DNA from: Pseudomonadota bacterium
GTDB lineage: Bacteria; Pseudomonadota; Alphaproteobacteria; Acetobacterales; Acetobacteraceae
Assembly: GCA_021847995.1 (NCBI GenBank)
Contig: JAJZNE010000130.1
Location: 1 to 33,508 of the forward strand
DNA: 33,508 nucleotides
Direction of reading: 5' to 3'
The position numbers and the translations under genes were made by a program. Numbering within the stretch: position 1 is the first letter of the stretch; each line of letters starts with the position of its first letter. Under the pieces are notes generated by a model, which was not told the origin of the DNA, searched no databases, and saw nothing but the letters and a program-made list of their open reading frames with translations. Below are positions 14,705 through 22,787 of this stretch, piece after piece.

Positions 14705-15730
14705 ATGGTGCAGAACACGCCCCGCATCGGCATCACCCGCGACCTGCGGACCGGCAGCGGCGCCCCCGCGTTCGGCGAGGCGGCGCTCGCCTCCCTCGGC
14801 GGCCTCGCCTGGGAGTGGCTCGCCGAGGACGTGACGGCGATCACGCCCGAGATCGCCGCGCGCTACGACGCGCTGTGCGTCAATCTGCCGCGCGTTCCCG
14901 CGGCCAGCGTGGTGCGGCCCGACTGCCGCCTGCGCATCGTGGCGCGGCACGGTGTCGGTTACGACTCGGTCGATGTCGCGGCGCTGACCCGCGCCGGCAT
15001 CGTGCTGACCAACACGCCGACCGCGGTGCGCCGGCCGGTCGCCACCAGCGCCATCACCTATGTGCTGGCGCTCGCCCAGAAGCTGCGCGTGAAGGACGCC
15101 CTGACGCGCCGCGGGCGATGGAATGCGCGCACCGATCACATGGGCCAGGGGCTGACCGGCAAGGTGCTCGGCATCGTCGGTGCCGGCAGCATCGGGCAGG
15201 AGACGCTGCGTCTCGCGCGGGTCTTCGACCTCCGGCTGCTCGCCGCCGATCCCTATGTGGACGCCGCCACGGTGGCGGCCTGCGGTGCCGAACTGGTGGC
15301 GTTCGACACGCTGCTGCGACGCGCCGACTTCGTCGTCGTGACCTGTCTGCTGACGGAGGAGACGCGGCATCTGATCGGTGCGGCGGAGTTCGCGCTGATG
15401 AAGCCGACGGCCTATCTGGTCAATGTCGCGCGCGGGCCGATCGTGGACGAGGCGGCGTTGATCGCCGCCCTTCGCGCAGGGGCGATCGCCGGCGCCGGAC
15501 TCGACGTCTTTGAGCAGGAGCCGGTCGATCCGGGAAACCCGCTGCTGGCGATGGACAACACCATCGTCTCTCCACACGCGCTGTGCTGGACGGACGAATG
15601 CTTTGCCGCGATCGCGACCAGCGCGCTGAGCGGTATCGCCGATGCGCTGGCCGGGCGCCGGCCGCGCTTCGTCGTCAATCCGGAGGTGCTGGCAGCGCCA
15701 CGGGTCGCGGCCTGGCTTACGGAAGGATAG
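14705..15730 (+). CDS. D-isomer-specific 2-hydroxyacid dehydrogenase
   Basis: A 341-residue NAD(P)-dependent oxidoreductase interconverting a 2-keto acid and a D-2-hydroxy acid. The nucleotide-binding domain has the dinucleotide motif GIVGAGSIGQ (Gly159-Gly164) followed by Asp182 at the end of the next strand (LLAADPY), which favours NAD over NADP. The catalytic trio is intact: Arg243 (NVARGPIVDE), Glu272 (FEQEP) and His291 (SPHAL). The catalytic-domain start includes VARHGVGYDSVD. It starts one base after the aldolase stop and is certainly co-transcribed. Given the aldolase, it could reduce glyoxylate, hydroxypyruvate or a related cleavage product, or oxidise an incoming hydroxy acid; the direction and substrate are inferred only. 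Confidence 0.92.
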   Translation: MVQNTPRIGITRDLRTGSGAPAFGEAALASLGGLAWEWLAEDVTAITPEIAARYDALCVNLPRVPAASVVRPDCRLRIVARHGVGYDSVDVAALTRAGIVLTNTPTAVRRPVATSAITYVLALAQKLRVKDALTRRGRWNARTDHMGQGLTGKVLGIVGAGSIGQETLRLARVFDLRLLAADPYVDAATVAACGAELVAFDTLLRRADFVVVTCLLTEETRHLIGAAEFALMKPTAYLVNVARGPIVDEAALIAALRAGAIAGAGLDVFEQEPVDPGNPLLAMDNTIVSPHALCWTDECFAAIATSALSGIADALAGRRPRFVVNPEVLAAPRVAAWLTEG

Positions 15731-15755
15731 CGCGGCATCGCGACGGCGGGCCGGC

Positions 15756-15777
15756 GCATGCTATGGCCTCGGCATGC
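15756..15777. repeat. Paired GCATGC palindromes before the recombinase
   Basis: GCATGC occurs at 15756-15761 and 15772-15777, separated by 10 bp, in the 91-bp gap ahead of the recombinase. Serine recombinases often act on short symmetric sites near their own gene, so this is a candidate crossover or regulatory site. The motif is short and the link is speculative. Confidence 0.2.
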
Positions 15778-15821
15778 GACGACCCAGCCCCGCGCCGTCC
15801 CCCACCCGCGGCAGCGGACGC

Positions 15822-16700
15822 ATGATCGGCTATGCCCGCGTCTCGACCGGAGAGCAGGCGACCGATCCGCAGACAGACGAGCTGCGCGCCGCCGGCTGCG
15901 CCGTGGTCCTTGCCGAGCACGCTTCCGGCGCCGGCCGCGACCGCCCGGTGCTGGCGGCGCTGCTGCGCGACATCCGCGCCGGTGAAACGCTGGTCGTGGT
16001 GCGGCTCGACCGGCTCGCCCGTTCGGTCGGCCATCTGCTCGGCGTGATCGAGGAGCTGGAGCGCAAAGGGGCGCATTTCCGCAGCCTGCACGACCCGATC
16101 GACACTGCGACGCCGCAGGGGATGTTTTCCTTGCAGGTGCTCGGCGCGGTCGCACAGCTGGAGCGCGCGCTGATCGCCGAACGCACCCGCGCCGGCCTGC
16201 GTGCGGCGCGCGCGCGCGGGCGCATCGGCGGCAATCCCGGCCTGCGCGCCCGCGATCCGGCGGCGCTGCGCAAGGTGCGGGCCGGACGCGACGCGATCTG
16301 GCTGCGGGGCGTGCTGGCGCAGCTCGACACCTGGCTGCCGCTGGTGCGGCGGATGCGGCCGCAGCAGCCCTGGGGCGACGTGGTACGGGTGCTGAACCGC
16401 TCGGCCGCCGTGCCGTGGACCGCGGAGCGGCTGCGGCGGACGGTGCGGCGGCTGGTCGCCGAGGGGCTGGCAGAACCGGCCCTGCTCGGCCGCGCCCCGC
16501 CGGCGCGGCCGGACGACCGGCTGGTGCGGCTCATCGCCGGCATCGCCGCCGCCGCGCCGGGGAACACGCTGCAACAGATCGCGGCGCAACTGGAAGCGAT
16601 GCAGGAACGCACACCGCGCGGCGGCACGCGCTGGCATCCCTCCTCCGTCCGGCATCTCAGGTTGCGCGCGGTGCGGCTCGGCCTGCTCGATCAGGACTGA
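15822..16700 (+). CDS. Serine recombinase (resolvase family) with extended C-terminus
   Basis: A 292-residue site-specific recombinase. The N-terminal resolvase catalytic domain (about 1-135) has GYARVSTGEQ with nucleophile Ser8 and Arg6, the RLDRLARS motif (Arg64, Arg67), and the long E-helix region (AVAQLERALIAERTRAGL). The remaining 155 residues are much longer than a Tn3/gamma-delta resolvase DNA-binding domain (about 45). They appear to hold two helix-turn-helix-like segments (VVRVLNRSAAVPWTAERLRRTV and WHPSSVRHLRLRAV). The ATG at 15822 gives the usual MIGYARVST start; ATG 15774 would add 16 Pro/Arg-rich residues. No transposase or cargo gene accompanies it, so its role (orphan resolvase, inversion system or element remnant) is open. 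Its last 10 bp overlap the convergent aminotransferase gene. Confidence 0.85.
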   Translation: MIGYARVSTGEQATDPQTDELRAAGCAVVLAEHASGAGRDRPVLAALLRDIRAGETLVVVRLDRLARSVGHLLGVIEELERKGAHFRSLHDPIDTATPQGMFSLQVLGAVAQLERALIAERTRAGLRAARARGRIGGNPGLRARDPAALRKVRAGRDAIWLRGVLAQLDTWLPLVRRMRPQQPWGDVVRVLNRSAAVPWTAERLRRTVRRLVAEGLAEPALLGRAPPARPDDRLVRLIAGIAAAAPGNTLQQIAAQLEAMQERTPRGGTRWHPSSVRHLRLRAVRLGLLDQD

Positions 16701-17887
16701 CCGGCGAGCACCGCCATCGCCGCCGCAACACCGCCCGGCGCGTGCGGCACCCCGGCGAGGCGCAGCCCCATCTCCACCCCGCCCAGCGCCCCGATCAGCG
16801 TCAGATCGTTGGTATCGCCGAGATGGCCGATGCGGAACACCCGGTCCTTCAGGATGCCGAGACCGTTGCCGAGACTCATGTCGAAGCGCCGCAGGATCAG
16901 CGCGCGCAGGGCATCGGCGCTGTGCCCCTCGGGCAGCCGCACGGCGGTGAGCGAGCCGGAATAGTCGCGCGGCTCCTGGCACTGCACCTCGATTCCGCCC
17001 GCGCTGCCCCATGCGCGCACCGCGGCGCGCGTCGCGGCGCCGTGGCGGGCGTGGCGGGCGAACACGTTCTCCAGCCCTTCCTCCTCCAGCATCGCCAGCG
17101 CCTCCTCCAGGCCGCGCAGCAGGTTGGTGGCCGGGGTGAAGGGAAAATACCCGCTCTCGTTCGCCGCCAGCATCGCCCGCCAGTCCCAGTAGCTGCGCGG
17201 CAGACGTGCCGTTTCGGCAGCGGCGAGGGCGCGCGGGCTGACCGCGTTGAACGACAGGCCGGGCGGCAGCATCAGCCCTTTCTGGCTGCCCGCCACGGTG
17301 ACATCGACCCCCCATTCCTCGTGCCGGTAGTCGATCGAGCCGAGTGAGGAGATGGTATCGACCAGCAGCAGCGCCGGATGCTGTGCCGCGTCGATCGCGG
17401 CGCGGATGGCGGCGACCGGGCTGGTGCAGCCGGTGGAGGTCTCGTTGTGGACGACGCAGACCGCGCGGATGCGGTGCGCGGTGTCGTCGCACAGCGCGGC
17501 ACCGATCGCGTCCGGGTCGGCACCGCGGCGCCAGTCGGTCTCCAGCAGGATCGGCTGCAGGCCGAGCCGCGTCGCCATCTCATGCCACAACGTCGCGAAC
17601 CAGCCGGTGCGCACCATCAGCACCGCATCGCCGGGCGAGAGCGTGTTGGCCAGCGCCGCCTCCCACGCTCCGGTGCCGGAGGCGGGATAGATGATGACCG
17701 GCCCGGTCGTGCGAAAGACGCGGCGCAGCCCGATCAGCACCGCGCGGCCGAGATCGGCGAAGCCGGGGCCGCGATGGTCGATCGTCGGTTCGGCGATGGC
17801 GTGCAGCACCCGGTCGGGCACGTTGGTCGGGCCGGGGATTTGCAGGAAATGGCGGCCCGGCATCCGGGCATTGGCACCAGCGGTCAT
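16691..17887 (-). CDS. AGXT-type PLP aminotransferase (serine/alanine--glyoxylate aminotransferase family)
   Basis: A 398-residue class V fold-type I PLP enzyme. It starts with the family hallmark GRHFLQIPGPTNVPDRVL, has the cofactor-phosphate loop PASGTGAWEAAL, the PLP-ring Asp in LLLVDTISSLGS and the Schiff-base Lys203 in AGSQKGLMLPPG. These match serine-glyoxylate aminotransferases and the related ureidoglycine-glyoxylate aminotransferase (PucG) group, which share this fold and are hard to separate by eye. The start overlaps the amidase stop (ATGA), making it the last gene of the seven-gene operon. Downstream of an amidase and a ring-opening hydrolase, it may collect the amino group of a released amine or amino acid onto glyoxylate or another 2-keto acid; this is inference. 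An ordinary serine-cycle role is possible, but no other serine-cycle gene is near. Confidence 0.88.
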   Translation of the reverse strand: MTAGANARMPGRHFLQIPGPTNVPDRVLHAIAEPTIDHRGPGFADLGRAVLIGLRRVFRTTGPVIIYPASGTGAWEAALANTLSPGDAVLMVRTGWFATLWHEMATRLGLQPILLETDWRRGADPDAIGAALCDDTAHRIRAVCVVHNETSTGCTSPVAAIRAAIDAAQHPALLLVDTISSLGSIDYRHEEWGVDVTVAGSQKGLMLPPGLSFNAVSPRALAAAETARLPRSYWDWRAMLAANESGYFPFTPATNLLRGLEEALAMLEEEGLENVFARHARHGAATRAAVRAWGSAGGIEVQCQEPRDYSGSLTAVRLPEGHSADALRALILRRFDMSLGNGLGILKDRVFRIGHLGDTNDLTLIGALGGVEMGLRLAGVPHAPGGVAAAMAVLAGQS

Positions 17888-19305
17888 CGCGGCTCCTCCA
17901 GGGCGGGCAGGGGCGGGGCAGGGTGGTCGGCGGCGACCGCGGCGGCGAAGCCGAGCAGCGCGGCGTCGCTGGCGAAGCCGCTGACCAGTTGCACGCCGAT
18001 CGGCAGGCCGCCGGCCGAACAGGCGACCGGCAGGCTGATCGCCGGCAACCCCGCGATGTTCACCCAGCCGGTGAACACCGCATGGTCGCGCGGTCCGGCA
18101 GGGCGGCCGGCAATCGTGGTGGGATAGGGCTGCCCGGCCGGCCAGGGCAGCGCCGCGGCCGTCGGCGTGAGCACCAGATCGGTCGTCTCGAACAACTCGG
18201 CGCAACGGCGGCGGAACGCGGCGACGCGCTCCAGCGCGTCGATATAGTCGGCGCCGGTAACCTTGGCGCCGTCCGCGCCCATGGCCTGCACCGACGCCCC
18301 GGCGGCAGCGCCCAGCCGCCCGCCGTCGCGCGCCAGCAGCCAGGCCACCCCGGCGCGCGAGATCACGTGCCAGATGCGGGCCGCGTCATCGAGGTCGAAG
18401 AACACCGCCCCCTCCCGCACCGCATGTCCGGCGCGGGCGAGGGCAGCGGCGACCGCTTCGGTCGCGGCGGCCACTTCCGGATCGACCGGAGCGGTGCCGA
18501 AGCGCGGGAGATAGAGGATGCGCCGCCTCCCCCCCTGCCAGGCCGGCGCCGGCGCATGGAGGGAGCGGCGGTCGCGCGCATCCGGCCCGGCCAGCAGCGC
18601 GTCCAGCGCCGCCGCATCGGCGACCGAGCGGGAGAGCGTGCCGATCGTCTCGAAATCCGTCAGAATGGCGGGAAATCCGTCGATGCGGGCGATGCGGCCG
18701 GCGGAGGGTTTGAAGCCGACCAGGCCGGTATGGCAGGCCGGCCGGCGGATCGATCCGCCGCCGTCGGTACCGATCGCGACCGGCACCAGCCCCGCCGCCA
18801 CGCCAGCCGCAGCACCGCCCGATGACCCCCCGGGCGTGAGCCGCGGATCCCACGGGTTGCGCGTCGTGCCGAACAGGTCGTTGTGGGTGTATCCCTCCAG
18901 CGTCAGCTCGGGCACGTTGGTCTTGCCGACGATCACCGCCCCCGCCGCGCGCAGCTTCGCAATCGGCAGTTCGTCCCGCTCCGGCACGAAATCCGCCAGC
19001 GCCCGGCTGCCCCAGGTCGCCGGCTGTCCGGCCGCCAGGATATTGTCCTTGACCGACACCGGCACGCCGTCGAAGGGCGACAGCGGCGCGCCGGCGGCAA
19101 GGCGCGCATCCGCCGCCCGCGCCGCCGCCCGTGCCCCCGCCTCATCGCGCGCGACGAAGCTGTTGAGCGGCCCGTCGAGGCGGCGGATGCGGTCGAGGCA
19201 GCACTCGAGCAGCGCCGTCGCGGTGAGGGTGCGGGCGCGCAACTGCGCCGCGAGCGTGGTGGCGTCAGCCTGCCAGGGCATCGTCATGGCTGGGGTCCGG
19301 GTCAT
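17884..19305 (-). CDS. Amidase (amidase-signature family)
   Basis: A 473-residue amidase-signature hydrolase, cytoplasmic (no signal peptide). The Ser-cisSer-Lys triad is intact: Lys86 in VSVKDN, cis-Ser161 in TPGGSSGG and nucleophile Ser185 in GTDGGGSIRRPA. Length and the C-terminal VFTGWVNIAGLPAISLPV fit the family. It is ATGA-coupled both to the upstream permease and to the downstream aminotransferase. In known pathways, amidases of this family act after AtzD/barbiturase-type ring opening: AtzE and AtzF in cyanuric acid degradation, and ureidomalonase in barbiturate degradation. Given a ring-opening hydrolase in the same operon, it most likely hydrolyses the opened linear ureide. No AtzG-like small partner is visible. 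GatA is unlikely, as no gatB/gatC is near. Confidence 0.92.
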   Translation of the reverse strand: MTRTPAMTMPWQADATTLAAQLRARTLTATALLECCLDRIRRLDGPLNSFVARDEAGARAAARAADARLAAGAPLSPFDGVPVSVKDNILAAGQPATWGSRALADFVPERDELPIAKLRAAGAVIVGKTNVPELTLEGYTHNDLFGTTRNPWDPRLTPGGSSGGAAAGVAAGLVPVAIGTDGGGSIRRPACHTGLVGFKPSAGRIARIDGFPAILTDFETIGTLSRSVADAAALDALLAGPDARDRRSLHAPAPAWQGGRRRILYLPRFGTAPVDPEVAAATEAVAAALARAGHAVREGAVFFDLDDAARIWHVISRAGVAWLLARDGGRLGAAAGASVQAMGADGAKVTGADYIDALERVAAFRRRCAELFETTDLVLTPTAAALPWPAGQPYPTTIAGRPAGPRDHAVFTGWVNIAGLPAISLPVACSAGGLPIGVQLVSGFASDAALLGFAAAVAADHPAPPLPALEEPR

Positions 19306-20213
19306 TGTTCGAGCGGCCGGCCGATCGCCGCCGGCAGCCGGGCCGAGCGGCCGAGCACGGCAAGCACCGCCAGCGCGATCAGATACGGTGCCATCTGCAC
19401 GATATACGAGCTGACCGGCACGCCGAAGGTCTGCAACCGCAGTTCGAACGCCTCCGCCGCGCCGAACACGAGGCAGGCCGCCGCCGCTCCGAACGGCGTC
19501 CAGCGGCCGACGATGAGCGAGGCGAGGGCGAGATAGCCGCGCCCGCCGGTCATCCCGTCAGTGAACGTGCCGACCTGCTGGAGCGACAGCACCGCACCGC
19601 CGAGACCCGCCACCGCCCCGCAGGCGATCACCGCCAGCATGCGCACCCGCAACGGATCGGCGCCGGCGGCGAACGCGGCCTCCGGGTTCTCGCCGGTGGC
19701 ACAGAGCGCGAGGCCGGCCTGGGTGCGGCCGAGGAACAGGGTGAAGGCGACGCAGCCGAGCAGCGCGAGATAGGTCAGCGGCGGCTGCGCGAACAGCAGC
19801 TTGCCCACCACCGGCAGGTCGGCCAGGACCGGGATGGGCCACGGGCCGAGCAGCGGCAGATGGATCGACGCCGGCCGTCCGCCGCCCCCGGCCGCGACAC
19901 GCAGCAGATAGCTGGTCAGGCCGAGGGCGAGGATGTTGGCGGCCAGCCCCGTCACCATGTTGTCGGCCCGCCAGCGCACCGCGACCACGGCGACCGCGAG
20001 GCCGATCACCGCCCCCCCGGCCAGCGCCAGCCCGATCCCGGCGGCGGCGCTGCCACCGGCCCAGGCGCCGATGGTCGCGGCGAAGGCGCCGGCCAGCATC
20101 ATCCCCTCCAGCCCGACCGCGAACACGCCGGCCCGTTCCGACAGGATGCCGCCGAGGGCGGCGAGCAGCAGCGGGGTCGCGATGCGGATGGCGGCAGCGA
20201 GGAATTCCGTCAT
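19302..20213 (-). CDS. BMP-type ABC transporter permease 2 (YufQ-like)
   Basis: A 303-residue integral membrane protein of the nucleoside-type ABC permease family. It begins MTEFLAAAIRIATPLLLAALGG and carries the family landmarks LSERAGVFAVGLEGMMLAGAF (first conserved loop), CATGENPEAAFAAGADPLRVR (cytoplasmic coupling loop) and GGRGYLALASLIVGRWTPFGA near the end. Eight to nine hydrophobic helices can be drawn. It is ATGA-coupled to permease 1 upstream and to the amidase downstream. With permease 1 it forms the channel for the BMP-binding-protein importer. In studied systems these carry nucleosides or nucleobases, which fits a ring-opening hydrolase in the same operon. Confidence 0.92.
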   Translation of the reverse strand: MTEFLAAAIRIATPLLLAALGGILSERAGVFAVGLEGMMLAGAFAATIGAWAGGSAAAGIGLALAGGAVIGLAVAVVAVRWRADNMVTGLAANILALGLTSYLLRVAAGGGGRPASIHLPLLGPWPIPVLADLPVVGKLLFAQPPLTYLALLGCVAFTLFLGRTQAGLALCATGENPEAAFAAGADPLRVRMLAVIACGAVAGLGGAVLSLQQVGTFTDGMTGGRGYLALASLIVGRWTPFGAAAACLVFGAAEAFELRLQTFGVPVSSYIVQMAPYLIALAVLAVLGRSARLPAAIGRPLEQ

Positions 20214-21277
20214 GCCCGCCGCACCGTCGCCGCCAGGACGAACATCATGGTCAGCCCCTCGATCACCGCGACCAGGGCGGAGGGCACGCCGATCTGCCGC
20301 TGCATCGAGAGGGCGCCCGCTTCCAACAGCCCGACGAACAGCGCGGCTGGCACCACCGCCAGCGGCTCCAGCGCGCCGAGCAGGGCGACCGTCACCGCCT
20401 TGAAGCCGAAGCCGAGGGAGAATCCCTCGATCAGCCGCCGCTGCACGCCCAGCACCTCGATCCCGCCCGCCAGCCCGGCGAGCGCCCCGGCCAGCAGCAT
20501 GACCCCCCAGGTCAGCCGCGCCAGCGAGAACCCGGCATAGGCCGCCGCCGGGCGGGAGGCGCCGGCAACGCGCAGCGCGAAGCCGAAGCGCGTGCGCCAC
20601 AGCACGAAGGACAGCGCCGCCGCGACGGCGAGCGCGATCAGGAACCCCGGATGCGCCTCGATCAGCGGCAGCCGCGGCAGCCAGATGGCGCGCGGCAGCA
20701 GCGGCGATTGCAGGAAGCCGGCACCGAACTGCCCGAGCGGCCCGGCCAGCGCCTGCTGCACCAGCAGCACGGCGACGAAGTTGAGCAGCAGCGTCGCCAG
20801 CACCTCATGCACATGCCGGCCGATATGGATCGCGGTCGCCACCGCCGCCCAGGCGGCGCCGGCCAGCGCACCGCCGAGCAGGGCGGCGAGGATCGCAAGC
20901 AGCGGCGGCATCCCGGCGGGCGTGGCAAGGGCGACCGCGACGGCGCCGATGCCGCCCACCGCGATCTGTCCTTCCGCACCGATATTGATGATCCCGGCAC
21001 GGAAACAGAGCGCGACGCCGCTGCCGGCGAGCAGATAGGGGGTGGTCCGGTTCAGTGCCGCGCCGATCTGATGCGCCGAGCCGGCCGCCCCCACCGCCAT
21101 CGCCGCGAAGGCCGTGAGCGGACCATGGCCGGACAGCGCGATCAGCAGCGCCGCGCCCAGCATCGACAGCGCGACCGCGAGCAGGATGCGCACCGCCAGC
21201 CGGTCGGTCGCGAGGCGCAGCCGCAGCGGCGCCCGCGCCACGCCGCCGGCGGGCAGCGAGGAGACCGGCCCGCTCAT
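20210..21277 (-). CDS. BMP-type ABC transporter permease 1 (YufP-like)
   Basis: A 355-residue membrane protein, partner of the next permease. After a short cytoplasmic N-terminus, the first helix (RILLAVALSMLGAALLIAL) leads to FRAGIINIGAEGQIAVGGIGA, the YufP-type counterpart of the conserved loop. The coupling loop RVAGASRPAAAYAGFSLARL and the segment GFGFKAVTVALLGALEPLAV follow. The length is about 50 residues greater than permease 2, as usual for this subunit. The ATG overlaps the stop of the ATPase gene, and its own stop overlaps the next start, so the import complex is made by coupled translation. The importer's substrate class, nucleoside or nucleobase-like, is inferred from family membership. 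Confidence 0.92.
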   Translation of the reverse strand: MSGPVSSLPAGGVARAPLRLRLATDRLAVRILLAVALSMLGAALLIALSGHGPLTAFAAMAVGAAGSAHQIGAALNRTTPYLLAGSGVALCFRAGIINIGAEGQIAVGGIGAVAVALATPAGMPPLLAILAALLGGALAGAAWAAVATAIHIGRHVHEVLATLLLNFVAVLLVQQALAGPLGQFGAGFLQSPLLPRAIWLPRLPLIEAHPGFLIALAVAAALSFVLWRTRFGFALRVAGASRPAAAYAGFSLARLTWGVMLLAGALAGLAGGIEVLGVQRRLIEGFSLGFGFKAVTVALLGALEPLAVVPAALFVGLLEAGALSMQRQIGVPSALVAVIEGLTMMFVLAATVRRA

Positions 21278-22779
21278 GCGGCGCGCCCCGCCATCCACAG
21301 CCCGATCTGCGGCAGATCGGCCGCCGCGCGGGCGACCACGCCGGCGAATCCGCCATCCGCCAGCACCGCGATGCGATCGCCGATGGCAAGCACCTCCTCC
21401 AGTTCCGAGGAGATGTAGAGCACCGCCGCCCCGCCGTCGCGCAGCGCCAGCATGCGGTCGAGCACGAAGCGCGTGGCGCCGGGATCGAGGCCCCAGGTGG
21501 CCTGGTGCGCGACCAGCACTGCCGGACGCCGGTCCAGCTCCCGCGCCACCACGATCTTCTGCTGGTTGCCGCCGGACAGCCGGCCGGCGGGCGTGTCCGG
21601 GCCGGCGGCGCGGATGTCGTATTCGCCCATCAGCGTCCGTGCCCTCCCCCTCCGTCCGGCGGGCGACAGCAGCGCGCCCCGCGCATAGGGCGGGCGGGCG
21701 CTGTCGCGCAGCATCAGGTTCTCGGCCACCGACATCGACCGCACCAGCGCGGTGTGGGCGCGGTCCGCCGGCATGTAGGCAAGCCCCGCCGCGACCCGCG
21801 CCGCTGCCGAAGCATGGGTGATGTCGCGCCCGTCCAGCGTGATCCGGCCGCCACGGGCGCGGCGCAGGCCGGCCAGCGTCTCCGCCAGCTCGATCTGGCC
21901 GTTGCCGTCCACGCCGGCGACGCCGAGAATCTCGCCGCCGCAGAGAGCGAAGGTGACGCCGGAAAGCCCCGGCGCCGTCAGACCCTGCACCGAAAGCCGC
22001 ACCGCGCCGGGCGCCTGCGCCGCCGGCGCCGGGGCCGCGGCGACGCTGCGGCCGACCATCATTTCCGCCAGCTGCTGGGGGCTGGCGCCGGCAACCGGGG
22101 TACGGCCGGCGACGCGGCCGGCGCGCAGCACCACCACCTCGTCGCACACCTCCAGCACCTCGGGCATCTTGTGGGTGATGAACACGATGCCCCGGCCCTC
22201 CGCCCGCAGCCGGCGCAGGATCGCGAGCAGGCCGGCGACCTCGCTCGGCGCGAGGTTGGAGGTCGGCTCGTCGAGGATCAGCAACTGCGCATCGCGCAGG
22301 ATGGCCTTGAGGATTTCGACGCGCTGGCGGCGGCCGAGCGGCAGTGACGCGACCGGGGCATCGGGATCGAGATCGAGGCCGAAGCGCCGGCTCGCCTCCC
22401 GCACCCGCGCCGCCATCGCGGCCCGGCGCAGCACCCGCCCGGCCTCCGGCCAGCCGAGCATCACGTTGTCCACCACCGTCATCGCATCGATCAGCATGAA
22501 ATGCTGGTGGATCATGGCGATGCCGGCCGCCATCGCGGCGGCCGGGCGATGCCCGGCGAGCGGCCGGCCGCGGAAGACGATGCTGCCGGCATCGGGCGGC
22601 AGCATGCCGAACAGCACCTTCATCAGCGTGCTCTTGCCCGACCCGTTCTCGCCGAGCAGGCCGAGGATGCGGCCGGCCTGCACGTCGAGATCGATGCCGT
22701 CATTGGCGCGCACCGCGCCGAAGCTGCGCACGATCCCGCGCATCTCCAGCAGCGGCGACGCCACCGTCGCGTCCGGCAT
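21274..22779 (-). CDS. BMP-type ABC transporter ATPase (YufO-like, double domain)
   Basis: A 501-residue cytoplasmic protein with two nucleotide-binding domains. Domain 1 has Walker A GENGSGKS, Q-loop IHQHFMLIDAMTVVDN, a diverged signature (LPLGRRQRVEI) and Walker B LLILDEPTSNLAPSE. Domain 2 begins near residue 255, lacks the P-loop lysine (GVDGNGQ), has the strong signature LSGGNQQKIVVARE and a Walker B region VLVAHQATWGLD in which the usual acidic pair is missing. This asymmetry is normal in this family: one site is expected to hydrolyse ATP. It begins 8 nt after the BMP-binding-protein stop and overlaps permease 1. It energises uptake of the ligand recognised by the BMP-family protein. Confidence 0.92.
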   Translation of the reverse strand: MPDATVASPLLEMRGIVRSFGAVRANDGIDLDVQAGRILGLLGENGSGKSTLMKVLFGMLPPDAGSIVFRGRPLAGHRPAAAMAAGIAMIHQHFMLIDAMTVVDNVMLGWPEAGRVLRRAAMAARVREASRRFGLDLDPDAPVASLPLGRRQRVEILKAILRDAQLLILDEPTSNLAPSEVAGLLAILRRLRAEGRGIVFITHKMPEVLEVCDEVVVLRAGRVAGRTPVAGASPQQLAEMMVGRSVAAAPAPAAQAPGAVRLSVQGLTAPGLSGVTFALCGGEILGVAGVDGNGQIELAETLAGLRRARGGRITLDGRDITHASAAARVAAGLAYMPADRAHTALVRSMSVAENLMLRDSARPPYARGALLSPAGRRGRARTLMGEYDIRAAGPDTPAGRLSGGNQQKIVVARELDRRPAVLVAHQATWGLDPGATRFVLDRMLALRDGGAAVLYISSELEEVLAIGDRIAVLADGGFAGVVARAAADLPQIGLWMAGRAA

Positions 22780-22787
22780 CGGCGGTC

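Noticed and set aside
16691..17887. Serine-cycle gene for methylotrophy
   Set aside because: No other serine-cycle or C1 genes are in the window; the operon context points to a nitrogenous substrate instead.
17884..19305. GatA subunit of the tRNA amidotransferase
   Set aside because: No gatB or gatC nearby, and the gene is embedded in a catabolic operon.
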